A DNA stretch of 44,474 bases, taken from NCBI GenBank assembly GCA_020832665.1, contig JAFIEG010000034.1, positions 1-44,474 of the forward strand, in the 5' to 3' direction. Below, one piece after another: positions 1 to 7,244 of the stretch (position 1 is its first letter; each line of letters starts with the position of its first letter). The position numbers and the translations under genes are program-made. The stretch comes from Pararhodobacter sp. (GTDB lineage Bacteria > Pseudomonadota > Alphaproteobacteria > Rhodobacterales > Rhodobacteraceae). The notes under the pieces are model-generated. The model worked only from the letters and a program-made list of their open reading frames with translations, was not told the origin of the DNA and ran no database searches.

Positions 1-1887
1 CCGCCGCCGCCGCGCGCTGCCGGGGCCGTCGGCGCGCTGCGCCAGGCGCTGGGCGAGCGTGACGGAGATAGCGCCCGCGCCCTCGCCGATGCCGCCGGGC
101 CGCTGGGCGTGCGCATTGCCGCCTGGCAGCTTCTGCGCGCGGGCGAAAGCGAACGGCTGGCCGATTACCAGACCTTTCTCGACGGCCACGCCGACTGGCC
201 GCTTGCAGCCCCGATTGCCCGCCGCGCCGAGCAGCTTTTGCCCGATGCCCCGCCGCAGGTGGTGCTGGAATGGTTCGCCAGCCGCGAGCCGCAGACGCCG
301 GCCGGGGCGCTGTCGCTGATCGCCGCGCTCGATCATGGCGGCGACATGCAGGCGGCGCGTGCGCTGGCGCGCGATGTCTGGCTGGACCACAGCCTGAGCG
401 CGGCGCAGGAGGCCGCGCTGCTGGCGCGCCACGGCAACGCGCTGGCCGATCTGCATGCCGGGCGGCTCGACGAGATGCTATGGCGCGGCGCGCTCGCCGA
501 TGCCACGCGCATGCTTGATCGTGTCAGCCCCGGCCAGGCCGCGCTGGGCCGCGCGCGGCTTGCGCTGCAGCGCCGCGAAAGCGGGGTAACTGCGCTCATC
601 AACGCTGTGCCCGCCGCGCTGGCCGGTGACCCCGGCCTGGCGCATGATCGCTTTGTATGGCGCATGCGCGCAGGCAATTTCGACAGCGCCGCCGAATTGC
701 TGGCCGAACGCTCGCGCAACCCGCAGTCGCTGGGCCGGCCCGAGACCTGGGCGGCGTCGCGCGAGCGGCTGGTGCGCCTGCTCGGTTATGAGGGCAATCA
801 CCGTCTGGCCTATGAATTGGCCGCGAATCACGGTCTCGATGACGGGCTGCGCTTCATCACGCTGGAATGGCTTGCCGGACATATCGCTCTGCGGCGCCTC
901 AATGAGCCCGAGCGCGCGCTGGGCCATTTCTCGGTGCTGCGTGATCGGGTTTCCAGCCCGATCAGCCTGTCGCGTGGCGCCTGGTGGGAGGCGATGGCCC
1001 ATGATGCGCTGGGCCAGCCCGAGCGGGCGCGCGAGGCGCTGACCCGCGCCGCCGAGCACCAGACCGCCTTTTACGGCCAGCTTGCCGCCGAGCGGCTGGG
1101 TCTGCCGCTGGATGCAGCGCTGATCGACCCGCCATCTTACCCCGACTGGAGCGAGACCGCGCTGGCGCAATCCGACCTGTTGCAGGCGGCGATCACGCTG
1201 CACGCTGCCGGCGCCTGGCACGATGCGCGGCTTTTCGTGCTGCAAATGGCGCGCAATATCGAGGACGAGGCCACGCTGGGCGCGCTCGCCGACTTCTGGC
1301 TCGATCGCGGCGAGCCCAATTTCGCCGTCAACGTCGCCAAGATCGCCGTGCAGTCAGGCGTGGTGCTGGCGCGGGCGAATTTCCCGCTCACCGGACTGGA
1401 GCGGATGCAGCTGCCGGCGCCGGCTGATCTGGTAATGGCCATCGCCCGGCGCGAGAGCGAATTCGACCCGGCGGTGGTCAGCCATGCCGATGCGCGCGGG
1501 CTGTTGCAGGTGCTGCCCTCGACCGGCGAACTGACGGCGCGCCGGCTGGGAGTGGGTTTCGATGCCGCGCGGCTGACCACCGACCCCGAATTCAACGCGC
1601 TTCTGGGCGCGGGATATCTGGAGCAGATGTCTCGGCAATTCGACGGCGCGCTGCCACTCATCGCCGCGGCCTATAATGCCGGGCCGGGCCGGCCGCGGCG
1701 CTGGATCACCGAATTCGGCGACCCGCGCGATGCCTCGGTCGATCCGGTGGAATGGAGCGAGCGCATCCCCTTTGCCGAGACGCGCAACTATGTGCAGCGC
1801 GTGCTTGAATCGCTGGTCATTTACCGTGCCATCCTGACCGGCGATCGCACCATAAGGCTCAGCGACATGCTGCGCGGGAGGGGGTAG
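1..1887 (+). CDS. Soluble lytic murein transglycosylase, 5' end missing
   Basis: The frame is open from the first base, so the start lies left of the window. A GTG at 109 is only an internal candidate. The product is a periplasmic enzyme cleaving peptidoglycan glycan strands to 1,6-anhydromuramyl ends. Most of the visible protein is alpha-helical repeat sequence, as in the superhelical Slt70-type U and L domains. The catalytic domain is at the C-terminus: ARRESEFDP with the expected catalytic Glu codon at 1453-1455, then ARGLLQVLPST, then AAYNAGPGRPRRW. These are the three conserved blocks of family 1 transglycosylases, with ADARGLLQ replacing the more usual GARGLMQ. The gene ends convergent to the FMN reductase gene, with a hairpin between them. 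Family assignment is secure. The signal peptide cannot be checked because the N-terminus is absent. Confidence 0.93.
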   Translation, partial: PPPPRAAGAVGALRQALGERDGDSARALADAAGPLGVRIAAWQLLRAGESERLADYQTFLDGHADWPLAAPIARRAEQLLPDAPPQVVLEWFASREPQTPAGALSLIAALDHGGDMQAARALARDVWLDHSLSAAQEAALLARHGNALADLHAGRLDEMLWRGALADATRMLDRVSPGQAALGRARLALQRRESGVTALINAVPAALAGDPGLAHDRFVWRMRAGNFDSAAELLAERSRNPQSLGRPETWAASRERLVRLLGYEGNHRLAYELAANHGLDDGLRFITLEWLAGHIALRRLNEPERALGHFSVLRDRVSSPISLSRGAWWEAMAHDALGQPERAREALTRAAEHQTAFYGQLAAERLGLPLDAALIDPPSYPDWSETALAQSDLLQAAITLHAAGAWHDARLFVLQMARNIEDEATLGALADFWLDRGEPNFAVNVAKIAVQSGVVLARANFPLTGLERMQLPAPADLVMAIARRESEFDPAVVSHADARGLLQVLPSTGELTARRLGVGFDAARLTTDPEFNALLGAGYLEQMSRQFDGALPLIAAAYNAGPGRPRRWITEFGDPRDASVDPVEWSERIPFAETRNYVQRVLESLVIYRAILTGDRTIRLSDMLRGRG

Positions 1888-1921
1888 GCGCCCTTAGCCC
1901 CAAAGGGAAACACGCCTGAAA

Positions 1922-1943
1922 GACGGGCCTTTGATGGCCCGTC
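1922..1943. terminator. Hairpin between convergent genes
   Basis: GACGGGCC (1922-1929) and GGCCCGTC (1936-1943) form a perfect 8-bp stem with a 6-nt loop. It sits between the stop codons of the transglycosylase (plus) and the FMN reductase (minus), so it could terminate both. There is no real T-run on the plus side and only TTTC on the minus side, so termination is inferred from position and stem strength. Confidence 0.45.
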
Positions 1944-1953
1944 AACGCTCGCG

Positions 1954-2514
1954 TCACGCCGCCTTGAGCGCCGCGCGTCGGGCCAGCGCCTGCTCGCGCA
2001 GCCGCGCCATCAGCCCTTCCAGCGCCTTGGCGTTGCGCTCATTGATCAGCCGGTCATCGGAATCGAACTGCTCGGCGGCATGGCCGACCAGCACTTCGGG
2101 GAATGGCAATACATGGGCGCGGAAGGGTTGCAGCATGTGGCGCAGCACCGATTGCGTGCGCTCGCCGCCGGCCCGCCCGGCGGTGGCCGAGACAATGGCC
2201 ACCGGCCTGCCCTCAAGTGGCTGGCCCTTGACGCGGCTCACCCAGTCGAGCGCGTTCTTCAGCAATCCCGGCGGCGCCTTGTTGTACTCGGGGCAGGCGA
2301 TGAGCACGGCATCGGCGCTTGCCATCTGCTCTGCAAGGCGGGTCACTGCCTCGGGCAGGCCCTCGGCCTCGAGATCGCCATCAAAGAGAGGCAGGTGCAG
2401 TCCGCCCTCCTCGAACACCCCGCCAAAGGCGCGCGCGCCCTCTACCATCAGCTTGCGGTTCAGGCTGGCGCGGCGCAGCGAGCCGCAAAGGCCCAGAAGC
2501 TTCAGATCGTTCAT
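1954..2514 (-). CDS. NADPH-dependent FMN reductase (flavodoxin-like fold)
   Basis: This 186-residue protein matches the NADPH-dependent FMN reductase / azoreductase-like family. The N-terminus LLGLCGSLRRASLNRKL is the phosphate-binding loop for FMN. The segment CPEYNKAPPGLLKNALDW in the middle contains the PEYN motif that contacts the isoalloxazine ring. Members are cytosolic flavoproteins reducing FMN, quinones, azo compounds or chromate with NAD(P)H; the physiological substrate cannot be read from sequence. The start is supported by a Shine-Dalgarno AGGAGA about 6 nt upstream of the ATG. It is divergent from the ThDP enzyme gene with 133 bp between them, and monocistronic here. Confidence 0.88.
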   Translation of the reverse strand: MNDLKLLGLCGSLRRASLNRKLMVEGARAFGGVFEEGGLHLPLFDGDLEAEGLPEAVTRLAEQMASADAVLIACPEYNKAPPGLLKNALDWVSRVKGQPLEGRPVAIVSATAGRAGGERTQSVLRHMLQPFRAHVLPFPEVLVGHAAEQFDSDDRLINERNAKALEGLMARLREQALARRAALKAA

Positions 2515-2647
2515 TGCAATTCTCCTGCTTGATCCTCACCTAATGCCCGCGCCCGCCGCGACAAGCCCCGCGCGGCGCAAGGCGGGCCCGGCTTGCGCCC
2601 GCTGCGGCTTTGCGCCAGTTTCGCCGAGCTAAAAGGAGGGTCACACG

Positions 2648-4312
2648 ATGCGCCATGGCGGGCAGATATTGGTCGATCAGTTGAAGATTCACGGCGTGCG
2701 CCGCGTCTTTTCGGTGCCGGGCGAAAGCTTTCTCGCCGCGCTTGACGGGCTGCACGATTCGGGCATCGAGAATATCGTCTGCCGGCACGAGGGTGGCGCG
2801 GCGATGATGGCCGAGGCCCATGCCAAGCTCACCGGCCAGCCCGGCGTGGTCTTCGTTACCCGCGGCCCCGGCGCCACCAACGCTTCAAGCGGCATTCATG
2901 TGGCAAGGCAGGATTCGACGCCGCTGATCATGTTCGTCGGCCAGATCGACAACACCCACCGCGACCGCGAGGCGTTTCAGGAGGTTGATTACCGCGCCTT
3001 CTTCACGCCGCTGGCGAAATGGGCCGCCGAGATCGACCAGACCGCGCGCATCCCCGAATATGTCAGCCGCGCCTTTCACCAGGCCAGCGCCGGGCGGCCC
3101 GGCCCGGTGGTGCTGGCGCTGCCCGAGAACATGCTCGCCGCCAGCGCCGATGTGCCCGACATCCCCGCCCCCGCGCCGGCGCCGCCTTCGGTCTGCGGCG
3201 AGCAGATCGATGCGGTGCTGGAGGCGCTGTGCCAAGCCCGGCGCCCGTTGGTGGTGGCCGGCGGCTCGGTCTGGTCGGCGCAGGCCGCAAAGGATCTGGC
3301 GCGCTTCGCCGAGAACTTCGACCTGCCCGTCACCGTCACCTTCCGCCGGCAGGACCGCATGGACAACCGCCACGCCCATTATGTGGGCGATCTTGGCGTT
3401 GGCATGAATCCGGCGCTGGGCCGGCGCCTGCAGGATGCCGATTGCCTGCTGATCATCGGCGCGCGCTTCGGCGATATCGCCTCGGGCGGGTATGAGCTGG
3501 TCAACCCCGCGGCGCCGGGCAAGACCATCATCCATATCCACCCCGACCCGAACGAGCCCGGCCGCGTCTTTCGCCCCGATCTGGCGTTTGCCGCCCCGGC
3601 GGTGGATGTGCTGGCGCGGCTGGCGCGCAGGCAGGCGCCCGATCACCCCGACTGGGCAGGTTGGACAAGTGCGGCAAAGAAGGACCATGAAAGCTGGATC
3701 ACGCCGCGCGAAACCCCGGGTGCGGTGAAGCTGGAACAGATCGTCAAATGGCTGTCCGACAACCTGCCCGATGATGCCATCATGACCAATGGCGCGGGCA
3801 ATTTCGCCGCCTGGCTGCACCGCTATTTCCGCGCCCGCGCCTTTCCCGGGCATCTGGCGCCCACCTCGGGCAGCATGGGCTATGGCTTTCCCGCTGCTGT
3901 ATCGGCGGCGCTGGAACACCGGGGGCGGCAGGTGGTTTGCCTGGCCGGCGACGGCGATTTCCAGATGACGCTGAACGAGTTGTCCACCGCGCGCCAATAC
4001 GGCGCCGCCCCGATCACCATCATCTGCAACAATGGCCGCTACGGCACCATCCGCATGCATCAGGAACGCCACTATCCGGGGCGCGTCAGTGGCACCGAGC
4101 TGTTCAACCCAGATTTCGCCGCGCTCGCGCGCGCCTATGGCGGGCATGGCGAAACGGTGGAGCGAACCGAGGACTTCCCGAAAGCCTTCGAGCGCGCGCA
4201 AACATCGAAATTGCCGGCGCTTATCGAATTGCGGCTTGACGGGCAGGCACTCGCTCCGGGCCAGGACCTCGCCGCCGCCCGCGAACAGGGGCAGGCCGCC
4301 ACCGCGCGTTGA
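2648..4312 (+). CDS. ThDP-dependent enzyme, acetolactate synthase-like
   Basis: This 554-residue protein has the three-domain architecture of the acetolactate synthase / pyruvate oxidase family. The N-terminal PYR domain carries the cofactor-activating glutamate (CRHEGGAA, Glu48). A central transhydrogenase-like domain follows, then a PP domain with the ThDP/Mg motif GDGDFQMTLNEL starting near residue 434 and ending in CNN near 460. The start is supported by AAAGGAGG upstream of the ATG. No small regulatory subunit (ilvN/ilvH) is adjacent, and the gene stands apart from branched-chain biosynthesis genes, so a biosynthetic IlvB role is not supported. Related ThDP decarboxylases or lyases are equally possible. 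Its stop lies 20 bp from the convergent regA stop. Confidence 0.85.
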   Translation: MRHGGQILVDQLKIHGVRRVFSVPGESFLAALDGLHDSGIENIVCRHEGGAAMMAEAHAKLTGQPGVVFVTRGPGATNASSGIHVARQDSTPLIMFVGQIDNTHRDREAFQEVDYRAFFTPLAKWAAEIDQTARIPEYVSRAFHQASAGRPGPVVLALPENMLAASADVPDIPAPAPAPPSVCGEQIDAVLEALCQARRPLVVAGGSVWSAQAAKDLARFAENFDLPVTVTFRRQDRMDNRHAHYVGDLGVGMNPALGRRLQDADCLLIIGARFGDIASGGYELVNPAAPGKTIIHIHPDPNEPGRVFRPDLAFAAPAVDVLARLARRQAPDHPDWAGWTSAAKKDHESWITPRETPGAVKLEQIVKWLSDNLPDDAIMTNGAGNFAAWLHRYFRARAFPGHLAPTSGSMGYGFPAAVSAALEHRGRQVVCLAGDGDFQMTLNELSTARQYGAAPITIICNNGRYGTIRMHQERHYPGRVSGTELFNPDFAALARAYGGHGETVERTEDFPKAFERAQTSKLPALIELRLDGQALAPGQDLAAAREQGQAATAR

Positions 4313-4332
4313 CCCTGCCCGGCGGTGCCGCC

Positions 4333-4890
4333 TCAGCGCGGGCTGCGCTTGGCCAGGATGCGCTGCAAGGTGCGCCGATGCATGCTCAACCGCCGCGCGG
4401 TTTCCGAAACATTGCGGTCGCATTGCTCATAGACGCGCTGGATATGCTCCCAGCGCACGCGATCGGCCGACATCGGGTTTTCCGGCGGCTCGGGCAGCGC
4501 CCCCTCGCCGCGCCCCAGCAGGGCATTCACCACGTCATCGGCGTCGGCGGGCTTTGAAAGGTAATCGGTTGCGCCGATCTTCACCGCCGCCACGGCGGTG
4601 GCGATGGCGCCATAGCCAGTCAGCACCACGATGCGGCTGTCGGGGCGCCTGGCGCGCAGCACCTCCACCACATCCAGCCCGTTGCCATCCTCCAGCCGCA
4701 GATCGATCACCGCATAGGCTGGCGGGTTGGCGCTGGCCAGCGCCTTGCCCATCGCCACGGAAGGGGCGGTCACCGGCTCGAATCCGCGCCGCTCCAGCGC
4801 GCGGGCGAGGCGCTTGAGAAACACCTCGTCGTCATCGACCACCAGCAGCGAGCGATCCGCGCCAAGCTCGTCCTGCACCGAATCCGCCAT
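4333..4890 (-). CDS. regA: RegA/PrrA/ActR redox response regulator
   Basis: This 185-residue protein is the partner of the RegB kinase and a global regulator of photosynthesis, respiration, carbon and nitrogen fixation genes in Rhodobacterales. The receiver domain has the acidic pocket VVDDDE (residues 17-22), phospho-acceptor Asp63 in VIDLRLEDG, Thr91 and Lys113. A proline linker (PEPPENP) leads to a Fis-type helix-turn-helix ending NVSETARRLSMHRRTLQRILAKRSPR split as NVSETARRLS and MHRRTLQRIL, almost invariant in this family. The frame extends 13 codons further upstream, but ATG 4890 gives the usual family length and N-terminus and has GGGGGAAA before it. It follows senC by 100 bp on the same strand. 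Confidence 0.96.
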   Translation of the reverse strand: MADSVQDELGADRSLLVVDDDEVFLKRLARALERRGFEPVTAPSVAMGKALASANPPAYAVIDLRLEDGNGLDVVEVLRARRPDSRIVVLTGYGAIATAVAAVKIGATDYLSKPADADDVVNALLGRGEGALPEPPENPMSADRVRWEHIQRVYEQCDRNVSETARRLSMHRRTLQRILAKRSPR

Positions 4891-4990
4891 GCCGTTTCCC
4901 CCGCTCAACTGCCCATCATCTAGGCGCAAGCCGGGGCAAGGTCAAACCCGCCGGCGCCGGAAACGCCGGGGGCGGCCGGGTAGCAGGCCG

Positions 4991-5611
4991 TCACATGCGC
5001 TCGATGAAGCAGGCGCTGCGCTCGGCAATCTGCCGGGCATCGAGGCTGCGCGGAAAGAACTCGACGAAGCCATGCCCGGGCAACACCAGATAGCTGTGGG
5101 TGGAATGATCGACGAGGTAGAACTCGTCATCCGCGGGCTGGACCTGAAAGAAGGTGCGATAGGCGCGCGAGACGGCGCGCACCTGCTCGTCGCTGCCGGT
5201 CAGGCCGATCATGCGCGGATGGAAGATCGAGGCGAACTCTTCCAGCACCTCGGGCGTGTCGCGGCGCGGATCGACGGAAATGAACACCGGCTGCGCCATG
5301 TGCCCGTCTTCCTCCAGCAGTTCCACCGCCAGCGCATTGCGTGCCACATCGAGCGGGCAGACATCGGGGCAGAAAGTATAACCGAAATAGATGATCGAGG
5401 GCATGGTGATGACGTCTTCATCGTTCACCGTCTGGCCATGATGATCGATCAGCTCGAACGGCCCGCCGATCTGCCCTGCGCCGCCAGCCACCACGCCAGT
5501 GCGGCACTGCGCGAACTGGTCGGCCTCGCCGCGCAGGAGCACCATCCAGCCCAGCGCCGCCAGCATGCCGGCAACGACAAGTGCCAGTCCGCTCCAGTAT
5601 AGCCTGGTCAT
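4991..5611 (-). CDS. senC: SCO1/SenC/PrrC copper chaperone
   Basis: This 206-residue membrane-anchored periplasmic thioredoxin-fold protein has one N-terminal transmembrane helix (about residues 5-26). The copper ligands are present: CPDVCP (Cys81, Cys85) and the histidine in VDHSTHSYL (His169). SCO proteins deliver copper to the CuA site of cytochrome c oxidase, and in Rhodobacter PrrC is also linked to redox signalling through RegB/PrrB. It is transcribed divergently from regB with a 95-bp shared upstream region and heads toward regA, the arrangement known from Rhodobacter. Co-transcription with regA is inferred from the 100-bp gap. Confidence 0.95.
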   Translation of the reverse strand: MTRLYWSGLALVVAGMLAALGWMVLLRGEADQFAQCRTGVVAGGAGQIGGPFELIDHHGQTVNDEDVITMPSIIYFGYTFCPDVCPLDVARNALAVELLEEDGHMAQPVFISVDPRRDTPEVLEEFASIFHPRMIGLTGSDEQVRAVSRAYRTFFQVQPADDEFYLVDHSTHSYLVLPGHGFVEFFPRSLDARQIAERSACFIERM

Positions 5612-5688
5612 CGCGCGCCCTCCTTGGCTTTCGGATCGTGTGCTTGATGCCCCGGTTTCGGCGCACTAACAATGCCCGAATCGCCTTT

Positions 5689-5703
5689 GCGACAACAGGC
5701 CGC
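5689..5703. promoter_or_regulatory. Candidate RegA/PrrA binding site
   Basis: GCGAC-AACAG-GCCGC fits the published PrrA/RegA half-site pattern GCGNC-Nx-GNCGC with x = 5 (consensus quoted from memory). It lies in the divergent senC/regB intergenic region and ends 3 bp before the regB ATG, overlapping the place where a ribosome-binding site would be. Autoregulation is inference; such a loose pattern also occurs by chance in GC-rich DNA. Confidence 0.35.
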
Positions 5704-5706
5704 CCC

Positions 5707-7095
5707 ATGGAAAACCAGATCAGCGCCATCGCCGGGCCCGAGGCCCAGACCCGCTGGGTGCGCCTCGATACGCTGGCGCGGCTGCGCTGGCTGGCCGTGG
5801 CCGGGCAGTTGGCGGCGATCACGCTGGCGCATTTCGGGCTGGGGCTGCAAATCAACTTGTGGCTTTGCTACGCGGTGGTGGCGGTTTCGGCGGGTTCCAA
5901 TCTGCTGGGCCGCCTGATCTTTCCGCGCTCGCGCAGGTTGGCCGAATCGGAAGCGCTGTTGCTGTTGTCCTTCGATGCCGCGCAGCTTTCGCTCTTGCTG
6001 TTTCTCACCGGCGGGCTGAACAACCCCTTCGCGCTGTTGCTGCTGGCGCCGGTCACCATTGCCGCCACGGTGCTGCGTCTGCGCAGCATGCTGGTGCTTG
6101 GCGCGCTGGTGCTGGCGCTGGCAACGCTTCTGGCCTTCGCGCATGAGCCGATCCTCGACCGGGCCGGCGATGTGCTGGAACTGCCAGAGCTGTTTCGCTT
6201 CGGTTTCTGGGCGGCGATCGTGGTCGGCGTTGCCTTCATCGGCCTCTATCTGCGCTCGGTCGCGGCCGAGAAACAGGCGCTGGCCGAGGCGCTGCAGGCC
6301 ACCCAGCTGGTGCTGTCGCGCGAGCAGAAGATGTCGGAAATCAGCGGCGTGGTGGCGGCGGCGGCGCATGAGCTGGGCACACCGCTTGCCACCATCAAGC
6401 TGGCCAGCGGCGAGCTGGTCGAAACGCTGGCCGACCGGCCCGAAGCGCTCGACGATGCGCTCCTGATTCGCGAACAGGTCGAGCGCTGCCATGCCATCCT
6501 GCGCTCGATGGGCAGCGCCGGAAAGGAAGACCTGCATCTGCGCCAGGCTCCGCTGGAAGCGATCCTGCAAGAGGCCGCCGCCCCCCATGCCGGGCGTGGC
6601 AAACAGCTGCATTTTGCGCTGCGCCCGGCGGCGACTGACACGCGCATGCCCGAGCTGTGGCGCAATCCGGGGCTGATTCACGGGCTTCGCAACCTGATCC
6701 AGAACGCGGTTGATTTCGCCCGCACCGATGTCTGGATCGAGGCCGAATGGGATGCCGATTCGCTGCTTGTCGAGATCGGCGACAACGGGCCGGGCTTTCC
6801 CGCGCATCTGCTTGGCCGCATCGGCGAGCCCTTCCTGCGCGAGCGCCCCGCCGGCGCGCGCGGGCGCGCTCGTCCGGCCTATCAGGGCATGGGTCTTGGC
6901 CTTTTCATTGCCAAGACCCTGCTGGAGCGCAGCGGCGCGCAGGTGCAGTTCGGCAACCGTGACAGGGTGCCCGGCGGCGGGAGTTCCGGCGATGGCGGGC
7001 GCGGCACCGGCGCCGTGGTGCGGCTGCGCTGGCCGCGCGCCGCCATCGAGGCCCGCCCGCGCCCGGTGCTGGGGCAAAACCGCCCGCGCCCGTGA
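5707..7095 (+). CDS. regB: RegB/PrrB/ActS redox-sensing histidine kinase
   Basis: This 462-residue kinase has about six N-terminal transmembrane helices. Between two of them lies GGLNNPF, matching the GGXXNPF ubiquinone-site heptapeptide known from RegB. The H-box is AAAHELGTPLATIK with phospho-acceptor His221. A redox-type cysteine follows in EQVERCHAILRSMG (Cys261), corresponding by offset to Cys265 of R. capsulatus RegB. The ATPase domain has N, D and G boxes (NLIQNAVDFA, IGDNGPGF, GMGLGLFIAKTLLERSG). The open frame begins upstream at 5581, but ATG 5707 gives the family length and avoids overlap with senC. No strong Shine-Dalgarno is visible. The C-terminal tail is Arg/Pro-rich. Both sensing motifs are intact, so quinone and thiol sensing are expected. 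Confidence 0.96.
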   Translation: MENQISAIAGPEAQTRWVRLDTLARLRWLAVAGQLAAITLAHFGLGLQINLWLCYAVVAVSAGSNLLGRLIFPRSRRLAESEALLLLSFDAAQLSLLLFLTGGLNNPFALLLLAPVTIAATVLRLRSMLVLGALVLALATLLAFAHEPILDRAGDVLELPELFRFGFWAAIVVGVAFIGLYLRSVAAEKQALAEALQATQLVLSREQKMSEISGVVAAAAHELGTPLATIKLASGELVETLADRPEALDDALLIREQVERCHAILRSMGSAGKEDLHLRQAPLEAILQEAAAPHAGRGKQLHFALRPAATDTRMPELWRNPGLIHGLRNLIQNAVDFARTDVWIEAEWDADSLLVEIGDNGPGFPAHLLGRIGEPFLRERPAGARGRARPAYQGMGLGLFIAKTLLERSGAQVQFGNRDRVPGGGSSGDGGRGTGAVVRLRWPRAAIEARPRPVLGQNRPRP

Positions 7096-7185
7096 GCACG
7101 TCCCGGGGGGCGTTGCCGTTCAGCCTGTGGCTGTATTAACCGCCGTTTAACCAATCCCGGGGCAGAGTTGGCAGGCGGGCCCGAA

Positions 7186-7213
7186 GGGCACCGGGCACCG
7201 GGCACCGGGCAGC
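7186..7213 (+). repeat. Four tandem 7-bp units upstream of the PAS gene
   Basis: GGGCACC is repeated three times from 7186, followed by GGGCAGC to 7213, in the 149-bp regB-PAS gap and about 32 bp before the PAS start. This is a possible slipped-strand site that could vary leader length. No known regulatory role. Confidence 0.6.
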
Positions 7214-7244
7214 AGGAAAGCGGCAGACAGGGGGCGGACGAAAA

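Noticed and set aside
1-12. CCG trinucleotide run at the window start
   Set aside because: Only four units within a Pro/Ala-rich coding region; not a meaningful repeat.
2885-4423. 512-codon open frame antisense to the ThDP enzyme gene
   Set aside because: Crosses the regA 3' end and lacks any recognisable motif; a GC-driven shadow.
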